A stretch of DNA of 64,000 nt from Acidobacteriota bacterium (GCA_013289685.1 JABCZL010000011.1:62001-126000); one strand, 5' to 3'. Counted from the stretch's first letter, positions 9,717-19,430 are shown. Program-made: numbers and translations. The notes: generated from the sequence alone by a model not told the origin.

Positions 9717-9722
9717 GGAGGG
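9717..9722 (+). promoter_or_regulatory. Ribosome binding site fixing the start of paralogue 2
   Basis: GGAGGG lies five bases before GTG 9728. A longer in-frame reading could begin at TTG 9695, right after the previous stop, but it has no such site. Confidence 0.7.
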
Positions 9723-9727
9723 CAGGC

Positions 9728-11611
9728 GTGAGTTCGGCGGGAAAACGGAAACAAAACGAAAAGAAAGCGCTGGAGGTACCACTTGCCAGCGCGGAACCGT
9801 TTTATGCCTCCAAATATTCCACTCTCGTATTAAGCCTGTTGCTGACCGCAGCGACCCTGGCTGTCTACTTCTCTGTCGTCCACCATTCGTTCATTAACTA
9901 CGATGACGACAAGTACATTCTCGGACTGCCCCAGCTGCAGCAACCTCTTAACTGGAAATTGATTCATTGGGCCTTCACGAATTTTGTCCTGGCCAACTGG
10001 CACCCACTCACGCTGCTCTCGCACGCGCTCGATTATCAGCTGTTTCGATCTAGCCCGGCGGCCGTACATCTGGAAAATGTGTCCTTTCATATCGCCAGCG
10101 CGGTGCTGCTCTTTTGCTCATTGCAGGATGCCACCGGAAGAACCTGGAGAAGCCTGCTGGTGGCTGCCTTTTTTGCCCTGCATCCTGTGAATGTGGAATC
10201 GGTGGCGTGGGGTGCGGAGCGCAAGAATGTGCTCAGCATGTTCTTCTTCGTGCTCACGCTCCTTGCCTATCAGCGGTACGTGAGGCATCGCACGATCACC
10301 CGATATCTGCTGGTGTTCGCTGCGTTCGGGATGGGGCTTCTGGCTAAGCCTCAGATCGTGAGTTTGCCCTTTGTGCTACTGCTGTGGGACATCTGGCCTC
10401 TCTATCGCTGGCCGGACAATCATGCCGAGAGTCCTCCAAGCAAGGCTTTGCTCGGCCTGATCCTGGAAAAGATACCGCTGCTCCTGGTTGCGAGCGCCAG
10501 TTCAATCATGACCATGCGCGCCCAGGCGGAAGCAGGAGCCGTGGGCAGCTTGACCGTGTACCCGCTCAGCCTGCGCATCGAGAATGCTTTGATCGAGTAT
10601 GTGGAGTACCTCCTGAATCTGTTCTGGCCTTCGAGGCTGGCGGTTCTTTACCCGTATCCCTCCTCGATACCGGCATGGCAGGTGATTGGGGCTCTGCTGA
10701 TCTTGCTAGGAATCACCGCAGCGGTTATCGTCTTGCGAAAGCGGCCGTATCTTGTTGTGGGATGGTTCTGGTATCTGGGGACTCTCGTTCCGATGATCGG
10801 GCTTGTGCAGGTGGGAATCGCCGCCAGAGCCGATCGCTACATATATCAGCCGTCAATCGGAATTTTCCTTCTCGTCGTGTGGGCTGCAGCGGATTGGGCG
10901 GACGAGCGCTTGGTTCCCAAAGGATGGGCCGCGACATCAGCAGCGATCGTACTCAGCTTGCTTGCGATCATGAGCTGGCGCCAGATCGGCTACTGGCGTG
11001 ACAGCGAGACTCTCTGGAAGCACACCTTACAGGTCACCTCCGGGAACGCTATCGCAGAGGCCAACCTTGGTACTTCATTGCTCAGTCTCGGCCGGAGCGA
11101 CGAAGCGATCTTCCATTTCAATCGAGCGCTCGCGATTGATCCTGGAGATTTTCTAGCTCAGCTTTACGTTGGGATTAACGAAGGGCAGCACGGAAACGCG
11201 CAAGCTGCGATTGAGCATTTTCAGATCGCGCTGCAACGACCCAGTCAGACCGACCTGGTTGAAATGGCCTACTCGAATCTCGGAAATGCATATCGCAACC
11301 TTCACGATTACACGCGAGCATGCGAGAATTTTGAGATCGCTTTGGGAATGGATCCGACGGATTCGGGAGCAGCAATCGGCATGGGGCTGATCGCGCAGCA
11401 TGACAAGAACCTGGTCGACGCGATTCGCTGGTATTCTCAGGCAACAGTTGCCCGGCCCAATGCGGTAGCGTCCCTGTTAATGGCAAAAGCCATGGAAAAG
11501 AATGGCGAGATGGCTGAGTCCAAGGAGGCATACCTGCAGGTGCAAAGGTACAGCCGGGACATAAATGTAACTCAGCGCGTTGTTGAAAAGATGCTGACCA
11601 CCGTCGATTAG
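9728..11611 (+). CDS. TMTC-like GT-C membrane protein with TPR tail, paralogue 2
   Basis: About 627 residues from GTG 9728, chosen because of GGAGGG five bases upstream. A Lys-rich cytoplasmic tail precedes TM1. The signature order is the same as in paralogue 1: INYDDDKYI after TM1, NWHPLTLLSH, HPVNVES, AERKNVLS, then VGIAARADRY where the other copies have GDQAMADRY. This is therefore the most diverged of the four in that motif. The C-terminal third is TPR, including SLGRSDEAIFHFNRALAIDP. It lies 33 bp after paralogue 1 and ends 7 bp from the convergent paralogue 3, with no room for a separate terminator. A glycosyltransferase role is inferred from family. Confidence 0.8.
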   Translation: MSSAGKRKQNEKKALEVPLASAEPFYASKYSTLVLSLLLTAATLAVYFSVVHHSFINYDDDKYILGLPQLQQPLNWKLIHWAFTNFVLANWHPLTLLSHALDYQLFRSSPAAVHLENVSFHIASAVLLFCSLQDATGRTWRSLLVAAFFALHPVNVESVAWGAERKNVLSMFFFVLTLLAYQRYVRHRTITRYLLVFAAFGMGLLAKPQIVSLPFVLLLWDIWPLYRWPDNHAESPPSKALLGLILEKIPLLLVASASSIMTMRAQAEAGAVGSLTVYPLSLRIENALIEYVEYLLNLFWPSRLAVLYPYPSSIPAWQVIGALLILLGITAAVIVLRKRPYLVVGWFWYLGTLVPMIGLVQVGIAARADRYIYQPSIGIFLLVVWAAADWADERLVPKGWAATSAAIVLSLLAIMSWRQIGYWRDSETLWKHTLQVTSGNAIAEANLGTSLLSLGRSDEAIFHFNRALAIDPGDFLAQLYVGINEGQHGNAQAAIEHFQIALQRPSQTDLVEMAYSNLGNAYRNLHDYTRACENFEIALGMDPTDSGAAIGMGLIAQHDKNLVDAIRWYSQATVARPNAVASLLMAKAMEKNGEMAESKEAYLQVQRYSRDINVTQRVVEKMLTTVD

Positions 11612-11618
11612 GCGTGAC

Positions 11619-13472
11619 CTAGCGCGCCTGAGGGATTTCTTGCAGCGCTTTTTGGGCAGCCGTGAAGTTGGGATTGAGCTGCAAAGCTTTTTCGAAAGCT
11701 GATTTGGCATAGTCCATCCGGCCCACTCCCTCCAACAAGAATCCGAGCCGCACGTATCCGGAAGCCTCCGGCGCAGACTGGAGCGCTTCCAGGCTCTCCT
11801 GAATCATGATCTCAACAGTCTCATGGTCGTGACTAAGCGCTTGCTCTGAGTTTTGATGGGCGGCCGAGTAGTCTCCCAGCTGACGGTAAACGACCCCGAG
11901 ATTGGCATAGGTCATCGCCAAAATTCCTTGATTCTTGGCGTTAAGGGCGATGTTATAGTTTCGGATCGCCTCCTGCAGGTCCCCGCGATCCTGGGCTGCC
12001 GTCGCGAGGCCGGTATGGCTGATCGGATCCAGCGGCGCTGCGCGCGCTGCCGACTCGAAGAGTCGGTTCGCCTCATCGATGCGCCCTTGCAGGACTAAGA
12101 AGCCGGCGAGATGATCTTCCGCGACAAAGTTGTCCTCGGTGATCTGCAGTGCATGCGCCCAGAGGTCCATAGGGTCGCGCCAGTAGTGAATTTGGTGAAT
12201 CGTAAGCAGACCCAGTGCGAGCAGTACAAATGAAGTGGCCACTTTGAGCCCGAGGGAACGCACGGAATCAGAAACCCAGGCTTGCGACTTCGCCCATTCC
12301 ATGAAACTCCAGACGAGTGCCACAAAGATTCCAACGGCAGGGATGTACATATATCGATCCGCCATGCCTTGATCGCCTACTTGCACAACTCCGATAACTG
12401 GAACCAGGGTGCCAACAAACCAGAGCCAGCCAACGATCGTGTAGGGAAACTCTTTGCGCCACCGCCAAACGAGCAAGCTAACTGCGATAAGAAACAACGC
12501 CGAAGCCGCGATCGCGAGTTTAGACAATTTGTCTAGCGGATGTGGATATATAACCGCCAGATGCAGGGGCCAGAAAATCTTCATCACATAGCAGGAATAA
12601 GCATAAATCGCGTTCTCGATGCGCATTCGCAAGGTGACAAACTGTGAAACCGAGTCTCTCTGGGCAATCATGGTGACGACCGAGCTGGCTACGGATAGAC
12701 ACAGCAGAGGCATTTTCTCCGTCAGCAGACGAGGCCAAGAAGCTTGCGGATTGTGTTGCGGCTCGGTCCAGCTCTGGATGCGCGCCAAGGGCCAGTAATC
12801 GAGCAAGAGCAACACGAACGGTAGTGTCACGAGCATCGGCTTTGAAGCCAGGCCCATAGCGAAAGCGAGAGCGACCAACAAATATCGGCCAAGACTTGGT
12901 CGGCGAGCATATCTTCCGTATGCGGCCAAGGTCAGAAAAAAAAAGAACGTGCTTAACACATTCTTTCGCTCTGCCACCCAGGCAACGGACTCGACATTGA
13001 ATGGGTGCAAGGCGAAAAGGGCTGCCACGATTGCACTCATTCCAGGGGCACCGGTTGCCCACTGCAGAATCAAGAACAGCAAAACCGCGTTGCCCGTGTG
13101 CAGCAGCACGCTCGTCAGGTGATGCCCGTGCGGATTGAGGCCAAAAAACTGACAATCGAGGGCGTGCGAAAGCCAAGTCAACGGGTGCCAGTTCGAAGCT
13201 TCTGTAGACGTGAGGGCCCAGCCGATCGTTTCGGCGGTCAACCCAGACTGCACATGGGGATTCTGTGTGACGTAGTCGTAATCGTCGTAGTTGACAAAGG
13301 GATGAAAGATCGCCGGAAGGTATACGGCGAATGTAATTGCGGCGAGCGCTATGCAGTAGATAGAGATCAATGACCGGGATCTTCTCGGTTGCACAGCTTG
13401 AGACCCCGTGCGCCGCTGAGGACTCTCTATCTTTCGTCGCTTAGCCGCTTGCCGCTGAATTCTGGTTGTCAT
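11619..13472 (-). CDS. TMTC-like GT-C membrane protein with TPR tail, paralogue 3 (inverted)
   Basis: The 617-residue product has a long basic N-terminal tail (rich in R and K to about residue 35), then about ten membrane segments and a C-terminal TPR domain. Landmarks: VNYDDYDYV, NWHPLTWLSH, HPFNVESVAW, AERKNVLST, LLLDYWPLAR and VQVGDQGMADRY. It is the only paralogue on the minus strand: tail to tail with paralogue 2 and head to head with paralogue 4, leaving about 200 bp for two divergent promoters. The last TPR stretch, YAKSAFEKALQLNPN, is nearly consensus. The arrangement suggests local duplication with inversion. Function is inferred as for the other copies. Confidence 0.8.
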   Translation of the reverse strand: MTTRIQRQAAKRRKIESPQRRTGSQAVQPRRSRSLISIYCIALAAITFAVYLPAIFHPFVNYDDYDYVTQNPHVQSGLTAETIGWALTSTEASNWHPLTWLSHALDCQFFGLNPHGHHLTSVLLHTGNAVLLFLILQWATGAPGMSAIVAALFALHPFNVESVAWVAERKNVLSTFFFFLTLAAYGRYARRPSLGRYLLVALAFAMGLASKPMLVTLPFVLLLLDYWPLARIQSWTEPQHNPQASWPRLLTEKMPLLCLSVASSVVTMIAQRDSVSQFVTLRMRIENAIYAYSCYVMKIFWPLHLAVIYPHPLDKLSKLAIAASALFLIAVSLLVWRWRKEFPYTIVGWLWFVGTLVPVIGVVQVGDQGMADRYMYIPAVGIFVALVWSFMEWAKSQAWVSDSVRSLGLKVATSFVLLALGLLTIHQIHYWRDPMDLWAHALQITEDNFVAEDHLAGFLVLQGRIDEANRLFESAARAAPLDPISHTGLATAAQDRGDLQEAIRNYNIALNAKNQGILAMTYANLGVVYRQLGDYSAAHQNSEQALSHDHETVEIMIQESLEALQSAPEASGYVRLGFLLEGVGRMDYAKSAFEKALQLNPNFTAAQKALQEIPQAR

Positions 13473-13673
13473 AACAGTTCGGCCAAGTGGCTGACGCTCT
13501 CATCATGTTGGCAGGTTTGGGCAGGATCCGCTTACAATGAGTCGACTTCCCCAGAATGCAACGGCTTAGAAATCTCTGAAGGGCTCCAACGAGAGTGAAA
13601 TTTTAACACAGGAGCGCCCACCTAACTGGCGCCAGGAGCGTCATTCCGTGTTATCAATGAGGCTGGTGGAACA

Positions 13674-15542
13674 GTGACTTCGAGAACGCTCCGTCAACCC
13701 CGAAACTCGGCTAAAAGCGTCCATTCCCGCATCCATGCGCCAGAAGCGAAACCGATTTCACCTGTCGTGTTTGGTCTGTTGCTCTTTGTTGGAACGCTCG
13801 TTCTGTACAGCCCTGTTCGCGGTCATGATTTCATCAATTACGACGATCTTGATTACGTGGTGAACAATTCCCACGTGAAATCGGGGTTGACCTGGGATAC
13901 CGTGCGATGGTCGGTCACTTCAAGAGAACAGGCGAACTGGCACCCGGTTACCTGGTGGTCCCACGCCGCGGATTACGAGCTGTTCGGGCCAGATGCAGGG
14001 TCTCACCACATCGTCAACGTGGTGATTCACGCCGCCAACGCGTTATTGCTTTTTCTCTTATTGAACTGGGCCACGGGTGCTACAGGAGCCAGTTTCGTCG
14101 TAGCCGCGATGTTCGCTTGGCATCCTTTTAACGTTGAATCGGTTGCCTGGATTGCCGAGCGAAAGAACCTGCTTTGCACCTTTTGTTTCCTTTTAACCCT
14201 GGCTGTTTATGGCTGGTTTGCCCGCAAGCCGTCGGCAGAACGACTGGCAGCGGTTTGCGGAATCTTTGTTTTGGCGCTGGCCGCGAAGCCGATGGCAGTG
14301 ACGTTGCCATTTGTGCTGCTCTTATTGGATTATTGGCCACTGCGGCGAGTATTGGGTTGGACCGTGGATCCGGCCGATCATTCAATTCCGCAGCGATCAG
14401 TTTCCCAACTGCTGCTGGAGAAGATTCCGCTGTTCCTGCTCACGGTCGGCGCTTCGTGGGCCACTGTGTGGGCCCAAAGTGCGGGTGCCTTGCGGACTAC
14501 GCAGGCGTTTCCGTTATCCGCAAGGCTCGCGAACGCTCTTTATTCCTACGTCGTTTATCTCGCAAAAACGTTCTGGCCTTTTGGCTTTGGCTTGTTCTAC
14601 CCCCATCCCGGTATCTCTGTTTCCCTTTGGAAGCCTGCTGTGGCAGTGGTCATACTTTTGGCGATCAGCATTTCAGCGTGGATACACCGTACGAAACTTC
14701 CCTTCTTGATTGTGGGGTGGCTGCTTTTTTTGGGCGTGCTGTTTCCCATGATCGGGGCAGTCCAGGTGGGCGATCAGGCCATGGCTGACCGCTATGCTTA
14801 CCTATCCACCATAGGCCTATTCATCATTGCGGCGTGGAGTGGAGCGAAATTGCTGGATGAACTTGGGGTGGGCAAAAGAGTTCGCTTCGGACTGGTAACG
14901 ATCGTGCTCGCCCTTTTATGCTTCCTCACCTCACGACAGATATCGTACTGGGAGAACAGCGTCTCGATCTGGTCGCATACTCTTGAAGTAACCGGCGCAA
15001 ATGCACTAGCCGAGAAGAAACTAGGGTTCGCGTTGGTCTCGCAAGGGAACAGTGAAGATGCCGTTATTCACTTCACCAATGCGGTTACCTTGAATCCGGC
15101 AGACGTTGGCTCCCACTTGAATCTGGGAGCCTACTACGCGGCACATGATCGCCTGCCAGATGCGATGGAGGAATTTCGAACCGCGGTAAGATTAACCAGC
15201 GACTATAGGAATTTAAGTGCAGAGGACAAGCAGCATCGCGGTTCAGCTTTGATCGATTTGGGTTTCGCATACGCGATCATGAAGGACTATCCGCAGGCGC
15301 TGGCGGATCTCAGGGCTGCGGGCCAAACCGATCCGGCCTTGTTAGAACGAACCGAAAAGGCAGTTTCTCGCGCGCTTCTGAACAAGCCCTCAGAGGATGT
15401 TTCTCTCAAATCAGCACTGCTTTTGAACGCCGAAGGGCACAGAGAGGAAGCCATTTCTGCCCTACGGAAAACCCTGGATACTAACCCGGAATATTCTCAA
15501 GTGCAGGAATCGTTGCAATTCCTCAGTTCCATCCAACAGTGA
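13674..15542 (+). CDS. TMTC-like GT-C membrane protein with TPR tail, paralogue 4
   Basis: The 622-residue product starts at GTG 13674 behind a weak GGTGGAA. It shows the shared plan: INYDDLDYV after TM1, NWHPVTWWSH, HPFNVESVAW, AERKNLLCT, LLLDYWPLRR and VQVGDQAMADRY. The C-terminus has TPR units with a longer linker than in the other copies. About 47 bp separate its stop from the convergent frameshifted glycosyltransferase gene. With the three copies upstream it forms an 8-kb block of one family, interrupted by no other gene. A lipid-linked sugar donor on the periplasmic side is expected for GT-C enzymes; the acceptor is unknown. Confidence 0.8.
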   Translation: MTSRTLRQPRNSAKSVHSRIHAPEAKPISPVVFGLLLFVGTLVLYSPVRGHDFINYDDLDYVVNNSHVKSGLTWDTVRWSVTSREQANWHPVTWWSHAADYELFGPDAGSHHIVNVVIHAANALLLFLLLNWATGATGASFVVAAMFAWHPFNVESVAWIAERKNLLCTFCFLLTLAVYGWFARKPSAERLAAVCGIFVLALAAKPMAVTLPFVLLLLDYWPLRRVLGWTVDPADHSIPQRSVSQLLLEKIPLFLLTVGASWATVWAQSAGALRTTQAFPLSARLANALYSYVVYLAKTFWPFGFGLFYPHPGISVSLWKPAVAVVILLAISISAWIHRTKLPFLIVGWLLFLGVLFPMIGAVQVGDQAMADRYAYLSTIGLFIIAAWSGAKLLDELGVGKRVRFGLVTIVLALLCFLTSRQISYWENSVSIWSHTLEVTGANALAEKKLGFALVSQGNSEDAVIHFTNAVTLNPADVGSHLNLGAYYAAHDRLPDAMEEFRTAVRLTSDYRNLSAEDKQHRGSALIDLGFAYAIMKDYPQALADLRAAGQTDPALLERTEKAVSRALLNKPSEDVSLKSALLLNAEGHREEAISALRKTLDTNPEYSQVQESLQFLSSIQQ

Positions 15543-15589
15543 CTACTAGAAATGACGTGCACGCCGAGTCGTCGATTGAGGGTAGTCCC

Positions 15590-17340
15590 CTACATTCTCT
15601 GGTAGATCAGCATTTTGCTTGGTGATCGGGGTTGGTAGCTCCGCGCATCATCGTCAAAGTGAAATTCTGTGTCATCTCCCATTAAGTCCACGACTCCAAT
15701 TGGTTTGTAATGATCCTGCACAAATTTCCCGCTCCAGTCGAAAATCCCTGAATCGGAATCGTCGCGTCGTAGCCATGATGCCGCTTCCGACACAAACACA
15801 ACAAAGCGCGGGTTCGCTACCTCGATCTCCCTCTCCATTTCGTGCTGCATGGCGATCGCGAAAGGATGAGGCTCCATCAGGGGATACATATAAACGAAGC
15901 CTGTTGCAGATCGAAGCCGAGAGTAGAAATAGAGCTCGGGCTCAGATCCAATCACTGCGATCTCGTCGCTCGCCTCGGCGCGACTGCGAATGAACTCGGA
16001 AACTTTTCGCGCCTCCGGAAAGGGATTTCTGCCGTAAAGCCGGTGGCAAGCGGAATCCAGATCCTTCGCGAAGAAAAACTCGGAGTCGTGCGCCGTAGTA
16101 ATGACAAGTGCAATCACGAAGATGATAGCCGGCACCGCTGCAAGAAAGCTCAGCGATCCATCCCTAAGCTTTGCCGTTGTATGGCTGACAGCAACTCCGC
16201 TCAAGAGCGAGACCGCCGGTAATAAAAGAACGAAGTAATGTGAACGGAAATAGAGACCTGGGCAAACCGCTGCAAATGAGAAAACGAGGAAACCGACCAC
16301 GAAGACAGTACGACTTCGTAATTTTGGCCGCCAGAGCACAGCGACTAGTCCCACAGCCGAAATGATCCAAAGTAATAAACCGGAGCTTAAGACTGAAGAG
16401 CCGGTGTCCGTGAAATTTTCCCATCCTTTCCAGAGAGGGAGGATTGTCTCGTATTCACGTGCATAGTGAAAGGTCCAAAACCAAAATCTTTGAAAATTTC
16501 CAGACGCCACATAGAGCGAGCAGACAAAAGCAAAGGAATCGCGGATCCCAGCAGCAACAGTCCGAGCCGAGTCCCCGATCGGAACAAGTCTAGACCGCGA
16601 GCCCACTCCAAATAGGCCAGATAGAAAACAGCGAAAACAATGAACAGGGCTCCCGGCTGCTTCATCAGGAAGCTTACCCCGAGACAAAAACCACTGCAGA
16701 AGAGCAGCCAACGCTTCTCAGATGCGATCGCGAGAAGCAAAAGCAAGATACCCGCAATGGCGGGCATCACTACGAATTGGGTTGCATGTCCGGCAAACCC
16801 GAGTACCACCGGTTGCAATGAAAGAAGTGCAAAGGTGGCACTAGCCGCCACCCCCGCTAATCTTCCAAATAAGCGGGCGACCAGCAGGTAAAGCAATAGA
16901 CAGCTTGCGGAGTTCACCAGCAACAAGCCCAGGTGGACCCCCACTGGGTTTTGGCCAAATGCGGCCATTAAGAGGGCGTACGCCGACGCGGTTCCCGGAA
17001 GCTTCATGCTGTAGCAGTACCGATAAGGATCAATGCCATGCAGGATGAGTTGCCCCGCGTACGCATACTCGCCCTCATCCCGTTCCAACGGAAATCCTGC
17101 CAGATGAATCCGAATTAGACCAAAGAACGCGATCGTGACCGCAACTGCAAGGTGTGCCCACCAAGAGGGAAGCCCCGCAGCCTGCTTCAATTTCGATTTT
17201 GGCTTTCGGCCCCGTCGTTGAGGGGAAGCTGAATCCTCCCGGTTGGAAGTAGCGCCAGATGAACGCCGATCCGAGCTCTTCCTGTTTCGGGTTGTTGCAG
17301 TTGCAGGCATTGGCGCAAGAAATCTCGAATTCGCAAGCAT
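15590..17340 (-). pseudogene. PMT/ArnT-like glycosyltransferase gene broken by a single frameshift
   Basis: Two overlapping minus-strand frames together encode one protein of about 580 residues. The first (17340 to near 16530) gives the N-terminal part: a basic tail, TM1, the GT-C acidic motif ERDEGEYAYAGQ, the segment MKLPGT, and several membrane helices. The second (near 16530 to 15590) continues with SLYVASGNFQRFWFW, four more membrane segments and a soluble C-terminal domain. The frame change falls in or near CCTTTGCTTTTG on the minus strand (about 16525-16537) and equals loss of one base. Its T-runs make a homopolymer sequencing or assembly error a real possibility; otherwise the gene is inactive. 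The family moves sugars from lipid carriers to lipid or protein acceptors in the periplasm. Its place next to the TMTC-like block fits a glycosylation theme. Confidence 0.7.
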
Positions 17341-17568
17341 ATCGGAGGAGCCGCCCGGAAAACCGTTTGGTCACAGGAAATTAACCTGATTGCAACACTG
17401 CAGTAACACTGGTTGAGCTTGCTTCGCGCCGGATCCCACAGTTGCCCGCGCCCCAATGACCAAGCGGGTTAACCGCAAGGACAGGGCGCCGAACAGTATT
17501 TCTGTATCCGGGAGCCTCACACCGTCATCCTACACAGCATCCGTTCAACTCACCGAGGAGGGAACTCT

Positions 17569-18303
17569 ATGAAAAATGCCCGCCGTTTAACCATGATGGG
17601 TCTCCTGCTTTCCGGAGTGCTGTCCCTTGCTCCAAATTCCAGCGCGCAAGAGCGCTCGCCAATTCTCGATCAAGTCGCCAAGACCTACGGCATTGATTCG
17701 TGGGATAAAGTAGAGGCCATCCGCTACACCTGGGACGTGGACATTACCGGGCTCTTCAAAGCGACTCACAAGTGGGAGTGGGAACCCAAGACCAACAAAG
17801 TGACCTTTGAAGGCCTGGACAAAGATGGCAAGCCGGTCAAGGTTTCCTACGTGCGTACTGACCTCAGCACTCAAACCGACGCCGTGAAAAATCAGGTCGA
17901 CCCGAGTTTCATCAACGATAGCTATTGGACCCTCTTCCCCTTTCATGCTTATTGGGATAAGAGTGCCAGCGCGATCGATCAGGGCAAGTTCAATCTGCCA
18001 GTGGGCTCCAGCATGGCCGAACTGGTCCCGGTGAAGTATCCCGCGGATGGCGGCTACACGCCCGGCGACACCTGGGATCTCTACGTCGGTAAAGACAACC
18101 GCGTCGTGTACTTTGTCTATCACCGCGGCGGGGCCAAGCCGCCGAGCCGCGTCCTCGCAACGTGGGCAGGTTACAAAAAGGCAGGTCCAATTCTGTTCTC
18201 AACCGAGCATCGCGGCACAGCTGACGGCAAGCCCCTGCACATCTTTATTTCTGACGTTGCAGTCAAGCTGACAGGCTCGGACAAGTGGGTCGACGCGCAA
18301 TAG
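17569..18303 (+). CDS. Secreted protein of unknown function (244 aa)
   Basis: The ATG follows GAGGAGG by seven bases, a strong ribosome site. Residues 1-26 form a Sec signal peptide ending in SSA. The mature part is polar and rich in Trp, Tyr and Lys (WDKVEAIRYTWDVD, HKWEWEPKTNKV), with no cysteine pairs or known catalytic motif. The alternating strands and a central NDSYWTLFPFH resemble secreted or lipoprotein families with a LolA-like beta-barrel half-shell, but this is only an impression. It probably acts in the periplasm. A long hairpin follows the stop codon, so it is likely transcribed alone. I do not recognise a specific function. Confidence 0.75.
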   Translation: MKNARRLTMMGLLLSGVLSLAPNSSAQERSPILDQVAKTYGIDSWDKVEAIRYTWDVDITGLFKATHKWEWEPKTNKVTFEGLDKDGKPVKVSYVRTDLSTQTDAVKNQVDPSFINDSYWTLFPFHAYWDKSASAIDQGKFNLPVGSSMAELVPVKYPADGGYTPGDTWDLYVGKDNRVVYFVYHRGGAKPPSRVLATWAGYKKAGPILFSTEHRGTADGKPLHIFISDVAVKLTGSDKWVDAQ

Positions 18304-18313
18304 ATATTGGTGG

Positions 18314-18344
18314 CCCACTCAAGCCCGATGTTGGCTTGAGTGGG
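18314..18344 (+). terminator. Long hairpin between the secreted protein and the radical SAM gene
   Basis: CCCACTCAAGCC and GGCTTGAGTGGG pair over 12 bp around a seven-base loop, starting 11 bases after the stop. There is no T-run, so it is not a classical intrinsic terminator. It may still end or protect the transcript. It also argues that the radical SAM gene begins downstream of it. Confidence 0.55.
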
Positions 18345-18389
18345 AAACATTCCCGCCAGCCTTCTTGGGCGGTAGAATTCCTCTATCCG

Positions 18390-19430
18390 ATGAGGGCTGA
18401 CATCCAAGTTGATATTGGTCGAAAGACTTTCGCGTCCGGTCTGTTGCCAGAGTTGATCGCCGCGCTGCGCCGATGCCAGCCGGGCGATCTGGTCGCAGTG
18501 GTCGGTGACGAAGAAAGCGTTGGACCCAAGTTGGAGACGTGGTGCCGGTTCACCGGAAATCCATTGCTGGAAACTTCGGTCGAAAATGGCCGCACGCGCT
18601 GGGTCTTCCGCTGCGGCGCGGTTGCGGAGCCTGCCGGGTCGCCGGCAGAAGAGAATCGGCCTGTCGGCTCGCGGCTATGGCTCTACACGAATTTCGACTG
18701 TAACCTGCATTGCGACTACTGCTGCGTGCGTTCCTCGCCCACCGCACCGCGACGAGAACTGGGGCTCGCACGCATACAGCAGATCGCTCGCGAAGCGGCG
18801 GGGCTTGGCGTCAAAGAAATCTTCGTGACCGGAGGTGAGCCATTTCTGCTGGAAGACATCGGCGACATTCTGCTTTCTTGCGCGGCGGCCGCTCCGACCA
18901 CGGTGCTGACCAACGGAATGTTGTTTGCCGGCCGCCGCATAGAAAGCTTGCGAGCGTTGCCCCGGGATCGAATTGTCCTGCAAATCAGCTTGGACAGCGC
19001 TACACCGGAGCTGCACGACCTCCATCGCGGGCCCGGCACATGGGCGCGCACACGGGAAGGCATCAAGCGCGCTCGTGCGCATGGCTTTCGAGTGCGACTG
19101 GCGTCCACCGTTTCCACCGATGCCGAAGCTGAGGCGTTCCGTCACTTCCTCGACGAGAAAAAGATTGCGGCAGAAGACCGAGTCATACGCCGGATTGCGC
19201 TGCGTGGCTCTGCGGCCGACGGTATCGCAGTGAGTCGAGCCGATTTAGTGCCGGAAGTCACCATTACAGCCGATGGTGTGTACTGGCATCCGGTCGGCGC
19301 GGAGGATGCCGACCTGCTGGTCACGCGCGACATTTTTCCTCTCTCCGAGTCCTTCGCGGCGGTCCGCCGTGCCTTCGACCGCGAGGGCGAACACGCCCAT
19401 AGGTTGGCCAGAATTTTTAACTGCGCCTGA
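18390..19430 (+). CDS. Radical SAM protein with N-terminal TusA-like domain lacking the catalytic cysteine
   Basis: The start is ATG 18390; an in-frame reading from 18285 would run through the preceding stop region and hairpin. The 346-residue protein begins with a TusA-like fold of about 75 residues: VDIGRKTFASGLLPEL aligns with the TusA R-C-P-x-P helix, but the cysteine is absent. A later ETWCRFTGNPLL matches the TusA C-terminal strand. The radical SAM core follows with CNLHCDYC (CX3CX2C) near residue 105, TGGEPFL, and the ISLDS strand. There is no cysteine-rich SPASM tail. Radical SAM enzymes cleave S-adenosylmethionine with a [4Fe-4S] cluster to start radical chemistry; the substrate here is unknown. 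The TusA part may be a docking domain. Confidence 0.8.
   Translation: MRADIQVDIGRKTFASGLLPELIAALRRCQPGDLVAVVGDEESVGPKLETWCRFTGNPLLETSVENGRTRWVFRCGAVAEPAGSPAEENRPVGSRLWLYTNFDCNLHCDYCCVRSSPTAPRRELGLARIQQIAREAAGLGVKEIFVTGGEPFLLEDIGDILLSCAAAAPTTVLTNGMLFAGRRIESLRALPRDRIVLQISLDSATPELHDLHRGPGTWARTREGIKRARAHGFRVRLASTVSTDAEAEAFRHFLDEKKIAAEDRVIRRIALRGSAADGIAVSRADLVPEVTITADGVYWHPVGAEDADLLVTRDIFPLSESFAAVRRAFDREGEHAHRLARIFNCA

Noticed and set aside
18285-18389. Upstream in-frame extension of the radical SAM gene
   Set aside because: It would overlap the preceding gene and pass through the 12-bp hairpin; the TusA-like domain begins right after ATG 18390.
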